Shown: positions 1 to 8,584 of the stretch, in pieces
Numbering within the stretch: the stretch's first letter is position 1
Layout of the letters: each line of letters begins with the position of its first letter
Assembly (NCBI GenBank): GCA_003522805.1
Contig: DPIB01000016.1
Coordinates: 1 to 27,217, forward strand
Direction: 5' to 3'
Length of the DNA: 27,217 bases
Origin: Fervidobacterium sp.
GTDB lineage: Bacteria; Thermotogota; Thermotogae; Thermotogales; Fervidobacteriaceae
Translations under genes and position numbers: made by a program
Notes under the pieces: generated by a model
Told to the model about the DNA's origin: nothing
The model's input: only the letters and a program-made list of their open reading frames with translations
Database searches by the model: none

Positions 1-430
1 CTTCATCATATTTTTTTCTAATGTATGTGAGCTCTATGTATCTCTTTGCAATCTCTTTTGTCCAGGTCTGGTTGAAGTCTTCGTCACACTTTATCTGAGT
101 ACTAATTGTACGTAGTACATCGTAAAGTACAAGATTCTTTTCAGGGTGTTTTAGTAGTTCTTTCACCTGTTGTCTATTCTTGATGTCTATCCCCGCATCT
201 TGTAGATGAGCGATTATCCTGGAGTTCATGTATACGATCTTCTCTTCACTCCATACAGTCAGTCCAAGGTTTTCTGTCTCAACAATACTTCCAAGCATAC
301 TCAAGAATTTATCTTTTTCAGCAAGTTCTTTCCTTCTTTTTTTGACTAGATATACATGTATATACACAAGGACAGTGATAAGCAGAATTAAAGCAATAAC
401 CCCACAATAAATCGAAATATGCCCATCCAT
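1..430 (-). CDS. Membrane-anchored signalling protein with PAS-like region (3' end outside window)
   Basis: The reading frame stays open from an ATG at 430 to the window edge, giving about 143 residues with the C-terminus missing. The SD is AGGTGAG, three bases before the ATG. Residues about 8-28 form one hydrophobic segment (YCGVIALILLITVLVYIHVY), followed by a basic KKRRK stop-transfer stretch and a short charged linker. After this comes a segment (LGLTVWSEEKIVYMNSR) of the kind seen at the start of PAS sensor domains. The topology is a short outside N-terminus, one membrane helix and a cytoplasmic sensory region. In known families this arrangement leads into histidine kinase, GGDEF or HD-GYP output, but no output domain is visible here, so the function is undecided. 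An own promoter lies at 486-516. Confidence 0.7.
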   Translation of the reverse strand, partial: MDGHISIYCGVIALILLITVLVYIHVYLVKKRRKELAEKDKFLSMLGSIVETENLGLTVWSEEKIVYMNSRIIAHLQDAGIDIKNRQQVKELLKHPEKNLVLYDVLRTISTQIKCDEDFNQTWTKEIAKRYIELTYIRKKYDE

Positions 431-485
431 AGTCTCACCTACCGGCATAAATAAAATCTTCGGTATCTTTCAACCGATTTTCTAT

Positions 486-516
486 ATTTTACCACAAAAA
501 CAATAGGAAGTTTCAA
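486..516 (-). promoter_or_regulatory. Promoter for the PAS-like membrane protein gene
   Basis: Reading the minus strand there is TTGAAA, a 19-base spacer, and an extended -10 element TGG-TAAAAT, about 55 bases before the ATG at 430. The spacer is longer than ideal, and the TG extension may compensate. This suggests the gene is transcribed separately from the upstream ABC exporter gene. Confidence 0.45.
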
Positions 517-546
517 CGGCAAGAAATGATTTTGAGATTATCGAAG

Positions 547-2277
547 TTATCGAACTTCGTTTTCGACAACTAACTGTTTTCTGTACATTCTTGCGTATAG
601 TCCCTCGTTTTCCAGTAGTTCGTAGTGACTGCCCTTTTCAAGTATTCTTCCCTGATCAAGTACGTATATAACATCGGCGTTGTGGAGTACTTTAAGTCTG
701 TGTGTGATTATGATCATCGTTGAACCTTTCATCTCTTCGCGCAATGTCTTTATTATCTCCTGCTCTGTTTCAGGGTCAACTGCAGATAGGCAGTCATCGA
801 AGATATAAACAGAAGCATTTCTCATGAGTGCGCGTGCTATGGTAAGTCTTTGTTTCTGACCACCAGATAGCATGACACCACGTTGTCCAACCATTGTTTC
901 ATATTTTTCCGGGAATCTTTCAATGTCTTCATCTACAGCTGCAAGTTTTGCCATCTCTTTTACTTTTTCTATATCGTACTTTTCCATACCGAATGCAACG
1001 TTTTGGCTCACGGAATCTGAAAATAAGAAGGTTTCTTGCGGTACGTAAGATATGAGTCGTCTTATGTCTCTAGAATGCAGCTGGTTTATATCTATTCCGT
1101 TTATGAACACCTTTCCCGATTCAACTGGATACAATTTGCTTATTACCTTAACTAGCGTAGATTTACCGCTTCCAACTGTTCCAACAATGCCTATGAATTG
1201 TCCATTCTTTACTTCGAAATCGACGTTTCTAAGTACCTCGCGTTGCGTACCAGGGTAGCTGAATGTTAGGTTCTTAACTTCTATCGTTTCTATCTCGTCC
1301 AAAGGAACTGGCTCTTCTGGTTCCACTACTAACGGTTTTACGCTAAACATCTCTTCTATCCTCTGCATAGCTGCTCTACCTTGTTGGATGGTATTCATGA
1401 CCATACCGTAGGCTGTGAGAGGCCATATGAGCATACCAACATATGAGTTGAATGCGATAAAATCTCCCAAAGTTACTGTGTTGTTGATGACCATCGGACC
1501 ACCGACTGTAAGTACTACAAAATATGCCAACGAACCAACGAAATGGATGAGCGGCCACATGACTCCCCAGATTTTGATCAATGCTATGTTCGCATTGAAA
1601 TTCTCTCTGGCTCTTTTCTCAAATAACTCTTCCATTTTTGGCAGTATGGAAAAACTTTTTATAACTCTAACCCCATCCATCGTCTCTTCTGTGTAACCAC
1701 TTAATTCAGAATAAACATCTTGCACGCGTCTGGATCTCTTGAATATGATTCTGCCAAATAGTAATGAAATGACTATTATACCTGGCAGTGGTATGAGAGA
1801 GGTCAATGTCAGTTTCCAGTTTGTCGAAGTAGCCATGAAGAATACGGTTGTAAAGGTCATGAATAAAGCATCTGTCAGCTGAACGACACCCATCCCGAGC
1901 ATTCTTTCCACCATAGGAACGTCATTTGTGAAGTATGCCATGATGTCACCTGAACGATGTTTATCAAAAAAGTGCATATCGAGGTTAAGAATCTTTTCAA
2001 ATAGGTATTTTTTTGTGATATAGTCAAAATACCGTGAAGTACCCATGATAAAGTATCGCCACCAAAATCTCCCAGCAAGCATGCCAAATGCAAGGCCAAT
2101 GATCGACCAAACAAATACTTTCACTTCATTCATACTTGTTATCGTCGGTACAGCATCGATCGCTTTTGACAAGACCTTTGGAACAAATAATTGCAGAAGG
2201 TCAATTATGACGAGTATGATTACGCCAAATAAGTAGAAGTACCATCTCTTCTTTATAAATTCCTTGAGCATGAACAA
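547..2277 (-). CDS. ABC exporter half-transporter, degenerate-site type (TM287/YheI/MdlA-like)
   Basis: This 576-residue protein has an N-terminal six-helix exporter membrane domain (about residues 1-310) fused to an ATPase domain (about 335-576). Visible motifs are Walker A GTVGSGKST near residue 366, Q-loop VPQETFLF, signature LSGGQKQRL, Walker B VYIFDDCLSAVD near 493 and H-loop ITHRL. The residue after the Walker B aspartate is Asp instead of the catalytic Glu, which marks the degenerate half of heterodimeric exporters such as TM287/TM288, BmrC/BmrD and MdlA/MdlB. The length matches the TM287 side. The usual partner is not adjacent: gdh lies upstream and a PAS-like gene downstream. The start is either TTG at 2277, five bases after GGAG, or ATG at 2271 (MLKEF), eleven bases after it. 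The product probably exports drugs or lipophilic compounds with an unseen partner. Confidence 0.9.
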   Translation of the reverse strand: MFMLKEFIKKRWYFYLFGVIILVIIDLLQLFVPKVLSKAIDAVPTITSMNEVKVFVWSIIGLAFGMLAGRFWWRYFIMGTSRYFDYITKKYLFEKILNLDMHFFDKHRSGDIMAYFTNDVPMVERMLGMGVVQLTDALFMTFTTVFFMATSTNWKLTLTSLIPLPGIIVISLLFGRIIFKRSRRVQDVYSELSGYTEETMDGVRVIKSFSILPKMEELFEKRARENFNANIALIKIWGVMWPLIHFVGSLAYFVVLTVGGPMVINNTVTLGDFIAFNSYVGMLIWPLTAYGMVMNTIQQGRAAMQRIEEMFSVKPLVVEPEEPVPLDEIETIEVKNLTFSYPGTQREVLRNVDFEVKNGQFIGIVGTVGSGKSTLVKVISKLYPVESGKVFINGIDINQLHSRDIRRLISYVPQETFLFSDSVSQNVAFGMEKYDIEKVKEMAKLAAVDEDIERFPEKYETMVGQRGVMLSGGQKQRLTIARALMRNASVYIFDDCLSAVDPETEQEIIKTLREEMKGSTMIIITHRLKVLHNADVIYVLDQGRILEKGSHYELLENEGLYARMYRKQLVVENEVR

Positions 2278-2352
2278 AGCATCTCCTCTCTCAAGCTATC
2301 AAGTTTATGACATCTGTTAGTGTTAGTTTGCACTGCTAACTTTACAGATTTT

Positions 2353-2361
2353 ATTATATCA
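2353..2361 (-). promoter_or_regulatory. Extended -10 promoter for the ABC exporter gene
   Basis: The minus strand carries TGA-TATAAT, a perfect -10 hexamer with a TG extension, about 75 bases upstream of the exporter start and directly after the gdh terminator. No good -35 hexamer is seen at 17 bases, as is common for extended -10 promoters. Confidence 0.5.
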
Positions 2362-2372
2362 CGCAATTGAAC

Positions 2373-2402
2373 AAAAATGGAGCCCCTATTTTTAGGGACT
2401 CC
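2373..2402 (-). terminator. Rho-independent terminator after gdh
   Basis: Reading the minus strand, GGAGTCCCTA and TAGGGGCTCC form a 10-base stem with one mismatch and a short A-rich loop. ATTTTTG follows at once. It lies about 95 bases after the gdh stop codon and before the exporter promoter, separating the two transcripts. Confidence 0.75.
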
Positions 2403-2495
2403 AAAAACTTTTTGCGAATTTATCAGTTCTTGAAAATTTATCATTTTCCTGCAAGAAGAATTCCACCTCTATAGGCCGTGGGTAGTTGACTTCTA

Positions 2496-3779
2496 TTACA
2501 TTGGGTAGTATCCTCTTTGTTTCACTGCGCTTGCTACTCTGCTTATCGAAAGGATGTATGCTGCAGTTCTCATGTCTGTGTTGTATTTCTCTTTGGTCTT
2601 GTAAACTTCATTAAAGGCTTTAACCATCATCTTCGTCAATCTGCTTCTAATTTCATCGATGTCCCAGAAGAATACTTGGAGATCTTGTACCCATTCGAAG
2701 TAAGAGACTGTAACTCCGCCAACGTTGGCAAGTATGTCTGGAACAATGAGAACGCCTTTATTTAAGAGTATATCTTCTGCCTCTGGTGTTGTTGGACCAT
2801 TTGCAGCTTCTACGATGACCTTCGCCTTGATGTTTTTCGCATTCTTTTCGGTGATTGCATTTTCGAGCGCTGCTGGAATGAGTATATCAACGTCAAGTTC
2901 GAGGACTTCTTCAGCTGGAATCGATTTTGCCTTTGGATAGCCTTTTATGAGTCCTTTGTTTGAATCTCTGTATGCAATCAGGTCTTTGATATCTATTCCA
3001 TCTTCGTTATATATGCCACCACTGATGTCAGCAATCGCAACGATTTTTGCGCCATAATCTTCATTCAGTATCTTGGCCGTGTAAGAACCAACGTTTCCGA
3101 ATCCTTGTATTGCGATTCTTGTCTTCTTTATGTCCTTATCAATTACTTTACATACTTCGTTTGTTATTATCGAAACACCACGACCTGTTGCTTCTGTTCT
3201 GCCTTCGGAACCACCAAGATCGACTGGTTTGCCAGTTACAACCCCGAGTGCTGTGTATCCAACGTTCATGCTATAGGTATCCATGTACCATGCCATTATC
3301 TTTGCGTTCGTGTTTACGTCTGGAGCTGGAATGTCCTTTTGTGGGCCAACCATCATTTGAATTTCTGAGAAGAACCTTCTGCTGAGCCTCTCCAGTTCCT
3401 TTTCAGAGAGCTTTGTAACGTCAACTCTTACACCACCTTTACCTCCCCCGTATGGAAGATTCAGAATAGCACATTTCCAAGTCATCCAAAATGCAAGTGA
3501 AGCAACTTCATCAAGGTTTGTATCGGGGTGATATCTGATTCCACCCTTTGCTGGACCTTTTGCTGTATTATGATGGACTCTGTAGCCCTTGAAAATCTCG
3601 ACTCTTCCGTCGTCCATTACTACTGGGAAATGTACTTCGAGGACTCTTTGTGGCCATAGTAACAAATTACCAATATTCGGATCAAGCTCCATGATATCAG
3701 CTGCTTTTAAGAACTGTTTCTGAGCATTTTCATATGTTGGACCAAATGGCTCAAGGTTACCTGCTGTACTTAGTTTCAT
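2496..3779 (-). CDS. gdhA: Glutamate dehydrogenase (Glu/Leu/Phe/Val dehydrogenase family)
   Basis: This 427-residue enzyme interconverts glutamate with 2-oxoglutarate and ammonia in the cytoplasm, linking nitrogen assimilation and amino-acid catabolism. The N-terminal substrate domain contains the lysine-rich region (HHNTAKGPAKGGIRYHP, about 69-85) and the active-site loop PYGGGKGGVRVD with Lys114. The Rossmann-fold glycine motif GFGNVGS at 226-232 begins the nucleotide-binding domain. The length is typical of hexameric bacterial and archaeal GDHs. NAD versus NADP preference cannot be read from the motif. The ATG at 3779 follows an AGGAGG SD, and the gene has its own promoter (3893-3921), a hairpin in the leader and a terminator, so it is probably monocistronic. 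Confidence 0.96.
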   Translation of the reverse strand: MKLSTAGNLEPFGPTYENAQKQFLKAADIMELDPNIGNLLLWPQRVLEVHFPVVMDDGRVEIFKGYRVHHNTAKGPAKGGIRYHPDTNLDEVASLAFWMTWKCAILNLPYGGGKGGVRVDVTKLSEKELERLSRRFFSEIQMMVGPQKDIPAPDVNTNAKIMAWYMDTYSMNVGYTALGVVTGKPVDLGGSEGRTEATGRGVSIITNEVCKVIDKDIKKTRIAIQGFGNVGSYTAKILNEDYGAKIVAIADISGGIYNEDGIDIKDLIAYRDSNKGLIKGYPKAKSIPAEEVLELDVDILIPAALENAITEKNAKNIKAKVIVEAANGPTTPEAEDILLNKGVLIVPDILANVGGVTVSYFEWVQDLQVFFWDIDEIRSRLTKMMVKAFNEVYKTKEKYNTDMRTAAYILSISRVASAVKQRGYYPM

Positions 3780-3804
3780 TTTAACACCCTCCTCGATTTT
3801 TAGT

Positions 3805-3824
3805 GGCTGGTAACGATTCCAGCC
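3805..3824 (-). other. Hairpin in the gdh 5' leader
   Basis: GGCTGG and CCAGCC form a perfect 6-base stem with an 8-base loop, lying between the gdh promoter and its SD, about 25 bases upstream of the ATG. On the plus strand it is followed by TTTTATTT and would look like a terminator, but no plus-strand gene precedes it. A leader role is therefore more likely than termination. The function is unknown. Confidence 0.35.
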
Positions 3825-3892
3825 TTTTATTTCCTCGCACGATCTTTTTCTTTCTTCTTTGAAAACAATAATCTTAAGTGTGGCTCATATTT

Positions 3893-3921
3893 ATTATCTA
3901 TTAGTCACCATCATTAATCAA
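3893..3921 (-). promoter_or_regulatory. Promoter for gdh
   Basis: The minus strand shows TTGATT, exactly 17 bases, then GATAAT, about 115 bases before the gdh ATG. It resembles sigma-A consensus at most positions. No other good promoter is seen in the 251-base gap between fhs and gdh. Confidence 0.6.
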
Positions 3922-4030
3922 CTTTAGATTTTGTGAACAGAATCACTTTTTTGGTGAAAAATAATGAATTTCGCTCTTTTTCTTTAATATATTTAAGTAT
4001 GCAGATATTCGTTTTCACTATCCAGAAAAC

Positions 4031-5692
4031 TTAGAATAAACCTGTTATTTCACCATGTTCATCGATGTCGATGTTCATAGCAGCAGGAACTTTCGGTAAC
4101 CCCGGCATGAGCATGATTTCTCCGGCAAGTGCAACAACGAAGCCAGCACCTGCACTGATTTGGAAGTCTCTGATGGTGAATTCGTATCCTGAGGGTGCAT
4201 TGAGTTTCTTGGGATCATCACTAAGGCTGTTTTGCGTCTTGGCGATGATAACCGGATAGTTGCCGAAACCGTTTTGCCTCAGCATGGACAATTTAGATTT
4301 CGCAACATCGGTGTAAATGACCTTCCCTGCCCTGTAAATTTCTTTTGCTATGATGTTTATCTTTTGTTCAACTGGTAGTTCCATAGGCAGAATTGGTTGG
4401 TAGTTGCTCGGCACATTGTCTATTATTTCAACAACTGCTTGCGCTAAATCCATCGCACCTTCAGAGCCTTTCGCAAATGAGTCGTTCAGCACACATCTAG
4501 CAGGACAGTTTTTCATGACAGCGTCTACTTCTGCCTCTGTGTCGCTTGCAAATCGATTGAGCGCAACGACGACTGGTACTCCATATTTCTGTAGGTTTTC
4601 TATGTGAACCCTCAGGTTATCCATACCCTTGAGTACAGCCTCAACGTTTTCCTGAGACAGATTTCCTTTTGTGACTCCTCCGTGGTATTTCAATGCCCTG
4701 ATCGATGCAACAAGTACTACCGCATCAACGAATAGTCCACCAGTTGGTGCAACGAAATCGAGGAACTTCTCCGCTCCCAGATCTGCGGCAAATCCTGCTT
4801 CTGTGACAACATAGTCTGATAACTTTAGTGCCAGTTTTGTGGCAACGAGTGTGTTTGTACCGTGCGCTATGTTTGCAAATGGTCCACCATGTACAAATGC
4901 CGGTGTGTTTTCTGTTGTCTGAACCAAATTCGGATCCATAGCGTGTTTAAGTAGTGCGGCAACTGAACCTTCTGCCTTCAGATCTTTTACTCTGATAAGC
5001 CCCTTGTTCTCACTTTGTGCAATCACTATCTCACCGATCCTGTGTTTTAGGTCAAGTATGTCTTTCGAAAGGCAGAGAGCGGCCATAACTTCGGAAGCAG
5101 CAGTAATCAAGAAACCATCTTCCCTAGGATAACCATTTGCACTACCGCCAAGCCCTACAATGATCTGCCTGAGCGCCCTGTCGTTCATATCCATTGCACG
5201 TTTCCAATATACTTTCCTGATATCTATTCCAAGCTCATTCCCGTGGTTTATATGTGCATCGATCATCGCAGAAATCAGGTTATGCGCAGTAGTCACTGCG
5301 TGGATATCACCTGTGAAATGCAGGTTTATATCTTCCATCGGTAGAACTTGTGAGTATCCACCGCCTGCCGCACCACCTTTTACTCCAAACACAGGCCCCA
5401 ATGATGGCTCACGCAATGTAACTATGGATTTTTTGCCTATCTTATTTAATCCCATCGATAAGCCTATACTCGTTGTTGTCTTGCCCTCGCCTGCAGGGGT
5501 TGGGGTAATTGCTGTAACCAAGATCAATTTTCCATTAGGCTTGTCCTCGTATTTGTTGATGGTTCTGTAATCTACTTTCGCTATATATTTTCCATAGAGT
5601 TTCAGCTCATCATCTTCTATTCCTAAGTCCTTGGCAATTTCACGTATGTCTTTCAGTCTCGTTTGTTTTGCGATTTCAATGTCCGATAACAT
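4031..5692 (-). CDS. fhs: Formate--tetrahydrofolate ligase
   Basis: This 553-residue enzyme, of the usual length for the family, makes 10-formyl-THF from formate, THF and ATP in the cytoplasm. It feeds formyl groups to purine synthesis and initiator-tRNA formylation. Visible motifs are the P-loop-like [14 protein letters not shown] (from residue 65) and the family block [19 protein letters not shown]. The ATG at 5692 is preceded by GGAGGTGG at good spacing. The gene is divergent from the PP-loop gene, and the 206 bases between them carry a promoter candidate for each direction. No convincing hairpin terminator is visible after its stop. Confidence 0.97.
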   Translation of the reverse strand: MLSDIEIAKQTRLKDIREIAKDLGIEDDELKLYGKYIAKVDYRTINKYEDKPNGKLILVTAITPTPAGEGKTTTSIGLSMGLNKIGKKSIVTLREPSLGPVFGVKGGAAGGGYSQVLPMEDINLHFTGDIHAVTTAHNLISAMIDAHINHGNELGIDIRKVYWKRAMDMNDRALRQIIVGLGGSANGYPREDGFLITAASEVMAALCLSKDILDLKHRIGEIVIAQSENKGLIRVKDLKAEGSVAALLKHAMDPNLVQTTENTPAFVHGGPFANIAHGTNTLVATKLALKLSDYVVTEAGFAADLGAEKFLDFVAPTGGLFVDAVVLVASIRALKYHGGVTKGNLSQENVEAVLKGMDNLRVHIENLQKYGVPVVVALNRFASDTEAEVDAVMKNCPARCVLNDSFAKGSEGAMDLAQAVVEIIDNVPSNYQPILPMELPVEQKINIIAKEIYRAGKVIYTDVAKSKLSMLRQNGFGNYPVIIAKTQNSLSDDPKKLNAPSGYEFTIRDFQISAGAGFVVALAGEIMLMPGLPKVPAAMNIDIDEHGEITGLF

Positions 5693-5713
5693 GGTTAACC
5701 ACCTCCAAATATA

Positions 5714-5722
5714 ATTCTATCA
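5714..5722 (-). promoter_or_regulatory. Possible extended -10 promoter for fhs
   Basis: The minus strand has TGA-TAGAAT about 22 bases before the fhs ATG, giving a very short leader that just contains the SD. No clear -35 is visible, so the call rests on the TG extension and position. Confidence 0.35.
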
Positions 5723-5832
5723 CACATAATTTGAATTGCGAAATCTGTCATTTGTATCAATTCATAAAGACTTGTTGAAAGATGGAAAAAGGCGAGAATA
5801 TTTAATCTCATTTTCACGAAATAAGTTCACAA

Positions 5833-5861
5833 TTCAAAAATGGCTAGATTTATGGTAAAAT
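5833..5861 (+). promoter_or_regulatory. Promoter for the PP-loop/rnc/rel gene run
   Basis: TTCAAA, 17 bases, then TGG-TAAAAT (extended -10), about 60 bases upstream of the first gene of the plus-strand run. It is followed by the inverted repeat at 5888-5907. Confidence 0.5.
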
Positions 5862-5887
5862 ATTGGAAAATGGGATAATGTTAGATA

Positions 5888-5907
5888 TTTGAAATTAACA
5901 TTTCAAA
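5888..5907 (+). repeat. Inverted repeat in the leader before the PP-loop gene
   Basis: TTTGAAAT and ATTTCAAA are perfect 8-base arms around TAAC. The element lies between the promoter candidate and the first start codon. It could be an operator or an RNA hairpin; being AT-only except one pair, it is a weak RNA stem, which makes a DNA-binding site somewhat more likely. Confidence 0.5.
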
Positions 5908-5919
5908 ATGGGGTATGTT

Positions 5920-6990
5920 ATGGAAATCATGGATAGGATTAAAGCATTGATTGAGGAAATAAGGACAACCGCCTACGATTTTGGAAGTAATTTGCTTGTA
6001 GCATTTTCCGGTGGGATGGATAGCACAGCAGTTGCTTTGTTGTGCGGTGAAGCTATTGGGAAGGAAAATGTGGAACTCGTGAATGTCGTGTATGGACCGT
6101 ACACGTATTCAAATAGTTTGGAGATCGTCTCTGATTTTGCAGAGGAATTTGGGTTTAGACTTGCTTTTGTCCATAATCATCAGCAAGAACAGATATGGAA
6201 GTACGGTCCATCTTGTAATATGTGTACAAGGCAAGTGAAGATGGGCAGCGTTCTGGAGTATGCCAACGGCAAACTTGTGGTCACAGGTTCGAATTCGTCG
6301 GATACCTGGGGTCAGACTGGGTTGAAACTGTTTAATGGCATGTACGCCCCACTTGGTGATATTGGAAAGGAAGAAGTCCAGGCTATTCTTGATTTCTATG
6401 AAGTGCGGATAAGACGCATCGGTGAGCACGCACTGAGAGAGGGCTGTAAATTGAAACACTTGCTCAAACCGATGACGAATCCAAATTACCACGGCAGGGC
6501 AACTGCAATTGCAAACGAGATGGTACTTGACTATTTTCCATCGGGGAACGAGATCGCAAATGTCAAGATAACAGGTCCTTTGTCTAGGAATGTCGCGATA
6601 ATAAATGTTAAGCCGTTTAAAGAAAAAGTCTATGCACTGGCGGAAGAGTTGAAGAGGATCGATGTAATCGATGAAGTCATCGTTGCAGATAAGCCTCTGA
6701 TTTTGGATATTGTGGCAAATCCTTCGATATACAGAGTGAAGAATTCAAGGTTCTGGATCGAGGAAGGAAGGTTAAAGCCTGAATTTGCAGTACCAATAAA
6801 GGTAGAATGGCACGAATCAAGGAACAACAAACTGAGAACTTTTCACGTGGTGGAGGTGCGTGAATGGACGACATACGAGATAGAGAGAGACAAATACTCG
6901 GAGAATTGCAAGAAAGACTTGGATACAAATTCAAAGACAATATGCTCTTGTTCAATGCCCTCTGTCATTCCTCTTATGCATATGAGTTAA
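5920..6990 (+). CDS. PP-loop (N-type ATP pyrophosphatase) family protein
   Basis: This is a cytoplasmic protein of up to 356 residues. It carries the ATP-pyrophosphatase P-loop SGGMDS at residues 30-35, a Cys-x-x-Cys pair near residue 98 (SCNMCTRQVK) and a second conserved-looking loop (TGSNSSDTWGQTG). Members of this superfamily adenylate a substrate for amidation or thiolation; the substrate here is not recognisable. An ATG at 5908 is also in frame but has no SD. The ATG at 5920 has GGGG seven bases upstream and is preferred. The last 42 codons (6864-6990) overlap rnc out of frame and end in a Cys/Ser-rich tail unlike the rest. A TGA sits in another frame directly before the rnc ATG, so the true end may lie near 6861 if a frameshift occurred. 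The family call is firm and the function unknown. Confidence 0.75.
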   Translation: MEIMDRIKALIEEIRTTAYDFGSNLLVAFSGGMDSTAVALLCGEAIGKENVELVNVVYGPYTYSNSLEIVSDFAEEFGFRLAFVHNHQQEQIWKYGPSCNMCTRQVKMGSVLEYANGKLVVTGSNSSDTWGQTGLKLFNGMYAPLGDIGKEEVQAILDFYEVRIRRIGEHALREGCKLKHLLKPMTNPNYHGRATAIANEMVLDYFPSGNEIANVKITGPLSRNVAIINVKPFKEKVYALAEELKRIDVIDEVIVADKPLILDIVANPSIYRVKNSRFWIEEGRLKPEFAVPIKVEWHESRNNKLRTFHVVEVREWTTYEIERDKYSENCKKDLDTNSKTICSCSMPSVIPLMHMS

Positions 6991-7640
6991 ATCAGCTCGG
7001 GAGGGATGTTAAGAATAACGAACGATTAGAGTTTTTAGGTGACGCTGTCGTTGAATTACTGGTCTGTGATATACTGTATAGGAACTATCCAGAGGCAAGT
7101 GAAGGTGTTATGGCAAAGGTAAAAGGTGCCGTTGCTAGCGAAGAAGTGCTTACTGAATTAGCAAAACAGTATAACTTGGGTAAGTACGTCTTCCTTGGTA
7201 AGGGTGAAGAGAAAACAGGTGGTAGGACGAGGAGCAGTATATTAGCCGATACGTTTGAAGCACTCTGTGCAGCAATCTATCTGGATGGAGGGCTTGATAC
7301 TGTAGTACGTGTTTTTGGAGAGAGATTTGCGCAACAAATCAAGGTCTTTTTGTCTGGACAAAGGATATTCGATTACAAAACTGCACTACAGGAAATTACG
7401 CAGGAGAGGTATCGAGAATTGCCTGAGTATAGATTAGTAAGACTAGATGATAATGGGAAGTTTATCGTTGAATTGTACGTTCATGGTAAGAAGTTTGCGA
7501 CAGGCGTTGGAAATTCGAAGAAAGACGCGGAAAAAAGAGCTGCAAAAAAAGCCTACGATACCCTTTTAGATTCCACTAGCTCTCCCAATTCTCTTGATTC
7601 TCTTGATTCTCTTGACTCTTCTAGCTCAAGTAATGATTGA
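6864..7640 (+). CDS. rnc: Ribonuclease III
   Basis: This 258-residue dsRNA endonuclease matures rRNA and processes mRNA. The RNase III domain carries the signature NERLEFLGDAVVELL (about 52-66) and the second metal-binding helix ADTFEALCAAIYLDGG. The C-terminal dsRNA-binding domain (about 170-238) ends in KKDAEKRAAKKAYDTLL. A low-complexity Ser/Asp/Leu tail encoded by a 9-base tandem repeat follows and is not part of the family fold. The ATG at 6864 has GGAGGTG five bases upstream, and the N-terminus (RLGYKFKDNMLLFNALCHSS) aligns with known RNase III starts, so the start is secure even though the upstream ORF runs through it. Confidence 0.97.
   Translation: MDDIRDRERQILGELQERLGYKFKDNMLLFNALCHSSYAYELNQLGRDVKNNERLEFLGDAVVELLVCDILYRNYPEASEGVMAKVKGAVASEEVLTELAKQYNLGKYVFLGKGEEKTGGRTRSSILADTFEALCAAIYLDGGLDTVVRVFGERFAQQIKVFLSGQRIFDYKTALQEITQERYRELPEYRLVRLDDNGKFIVELYVHGKKFATGVGNSKKDAEKRAAKKAYDTLLDSTSSPNSLDSLDSLDSSSSSND
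7589..7615 (+). repeat. 9-base tandem repeat at the 3' end of rnc
   Basis: TTCTCTTGA occurs three times in perfect tandem and encodes SLD repeats in the RNase III tail. A second 9-base duplication (AATGATTGA twice, 7632-7649) spans the stop codon. Both look like replication-slippage products. Confidence 0.85.
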
Positions 7641-7678
7641 AATGATTGAATAGGCTGCAAAAATGAGAAGTTTAAGAG

Positions 7679-8551
7679 GTGATAGATATCCAAATAACTA
7701 GAATTCTTCGAACTTTTGAAGATTATCTTGTACATGTACGACGAAGTTCTGATAATACAGTGAAGGCATACATGAAAGATATAAGAAGGTTTTTCGAGTA
7801 TGTGCAGAAGAATCCAAATGATATCACTCGCGACGATGTGGAAGGGTTTCTAAAAGCACTTTCGAAGGGCGAAATTACACATGGGAGTGTTACGGAAACA
7901 ACGATATCTAGATATATATCGTCGCTAAGAGTCTTTTTTGATTACATGACGCTAATAGGTGCTGTGAAGGAAAATCCAGTGGATCGTATAAGGCACCCAA
8001 GGTTGCGTAAGAAGATCCCTAGTTTTTTGACCATAGAGGAAGTAAGGGAGATCATAAATGCATACAACGAGGAGAAGGAACTGAAGTACAGAACAATCGT
8101 GGCAACACTGTATTTTTGCGGTTTGCGTGTGAGTGAACTGTGCAATTTGAAGGTGGAAGATGTCTCCTTTTATCCTGCGTATGTGAAGGTAGTGATGGGG
8201 AAAGGAAACAAAGATAGGCTGGTTCCAATAAGCGATAATATCGTCCCACTACTTGAGAAATATGAGAAAGAATACAAGCCAAAGGTGTATTTCTTCGAGA
8301 ATACAGGTAGGTCACTTGCACCGTCTACTGTTTTTAGAATCGTGAAGAGGGCGGCAAAGAAGGCGGGAATTACTAAAGATATACATCCACATACATTGAG
8401 GCACAGTTTTGCAACCCATTTAATCATGAACAATGTGAACGTAAAAATAGTTCAAGAATTGTTGGGGCATTCCAATCTCAGTACTACGAGTATCTATCTT
8501 CACGTTGCAGATAAGGAAAAGTTCGATGCAGTGAAGAGGTTGGTTATATGA
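7679..8551 (+). CDS. xer: Tyrosine recombinase, XerC/XerD type
   Basis: This 290-residue site-specific recombinase probably resolves chromosome dimers at a dif-like site. The N-terminal SAM-like core-binding domain covers about residues 1-95 and the catalytic domain follows. Visible catalytic residues are Arg in YFCGLRVSELCNL, the HTLRHSFATH box (His-x-x-Arg) and GHSNLSTTSIYLHV, with the second His and the Tyr nucleophile. The start is unclear. The GTG at 7679 overlaps the best SD (GAGGTGAT at 7676-7683), and no ATG, GTG or TTG lies at normal distance after it. The N-terminal residues are therefore uncertain by a few positions. It lies 38 bases after rnc and 33 before rel. Confidence 0.93.
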   Translation: MIDIQITRILRTFEDYLVHVRRSSDNTVKAYMKDIRRFFEYVQKNPNDITRDDVEGFLKALSKGEITHGSVTETTISRYISSLRVFFDYMTLIGAVKENPVDRIRHPRLRKKIPSFLTIEEVREIINAYNEEKELKYRTIVATLYFCGLRVSELCNLKVEDVSFYPAYVKVVMGKGNKDRLVPISDNIVPLLEKYEKEYKPKVYFFENTGRSLAPSTVFRIVKRAAKKAGITKDIHPHTLRHSFATHLIMNNVNVKIVQELLGHSNLSTTSIYLHVADKEKFDAVKRLVI

Positions 8552-8584
8552 TTGTCTAGAAATTGACAAGAGAAAGGAGTCTGA

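Noticed and set aside
542..559. Hairpin CGAAGTT-ATCG-AACTTCG at the ABC exporter stop as a terminator
   Set aside because: It includes the stop codon, and on the minus strand no U-tract follows.
3047..3385. Plus-strand ORFs of 87-112 codons opposite gdh
   Set aside because: They are antisense shadows of a strongly conserved enzyme, Cys/Leu-rich and without SD.
3931..3960. GATTTTG-TGAA-CAGAATC with a following T-run as a terminator
   Set aside because: The T-run is on the plus strand side, where no gene is transcribed; on the minus strand of fhs it has no U-tract.
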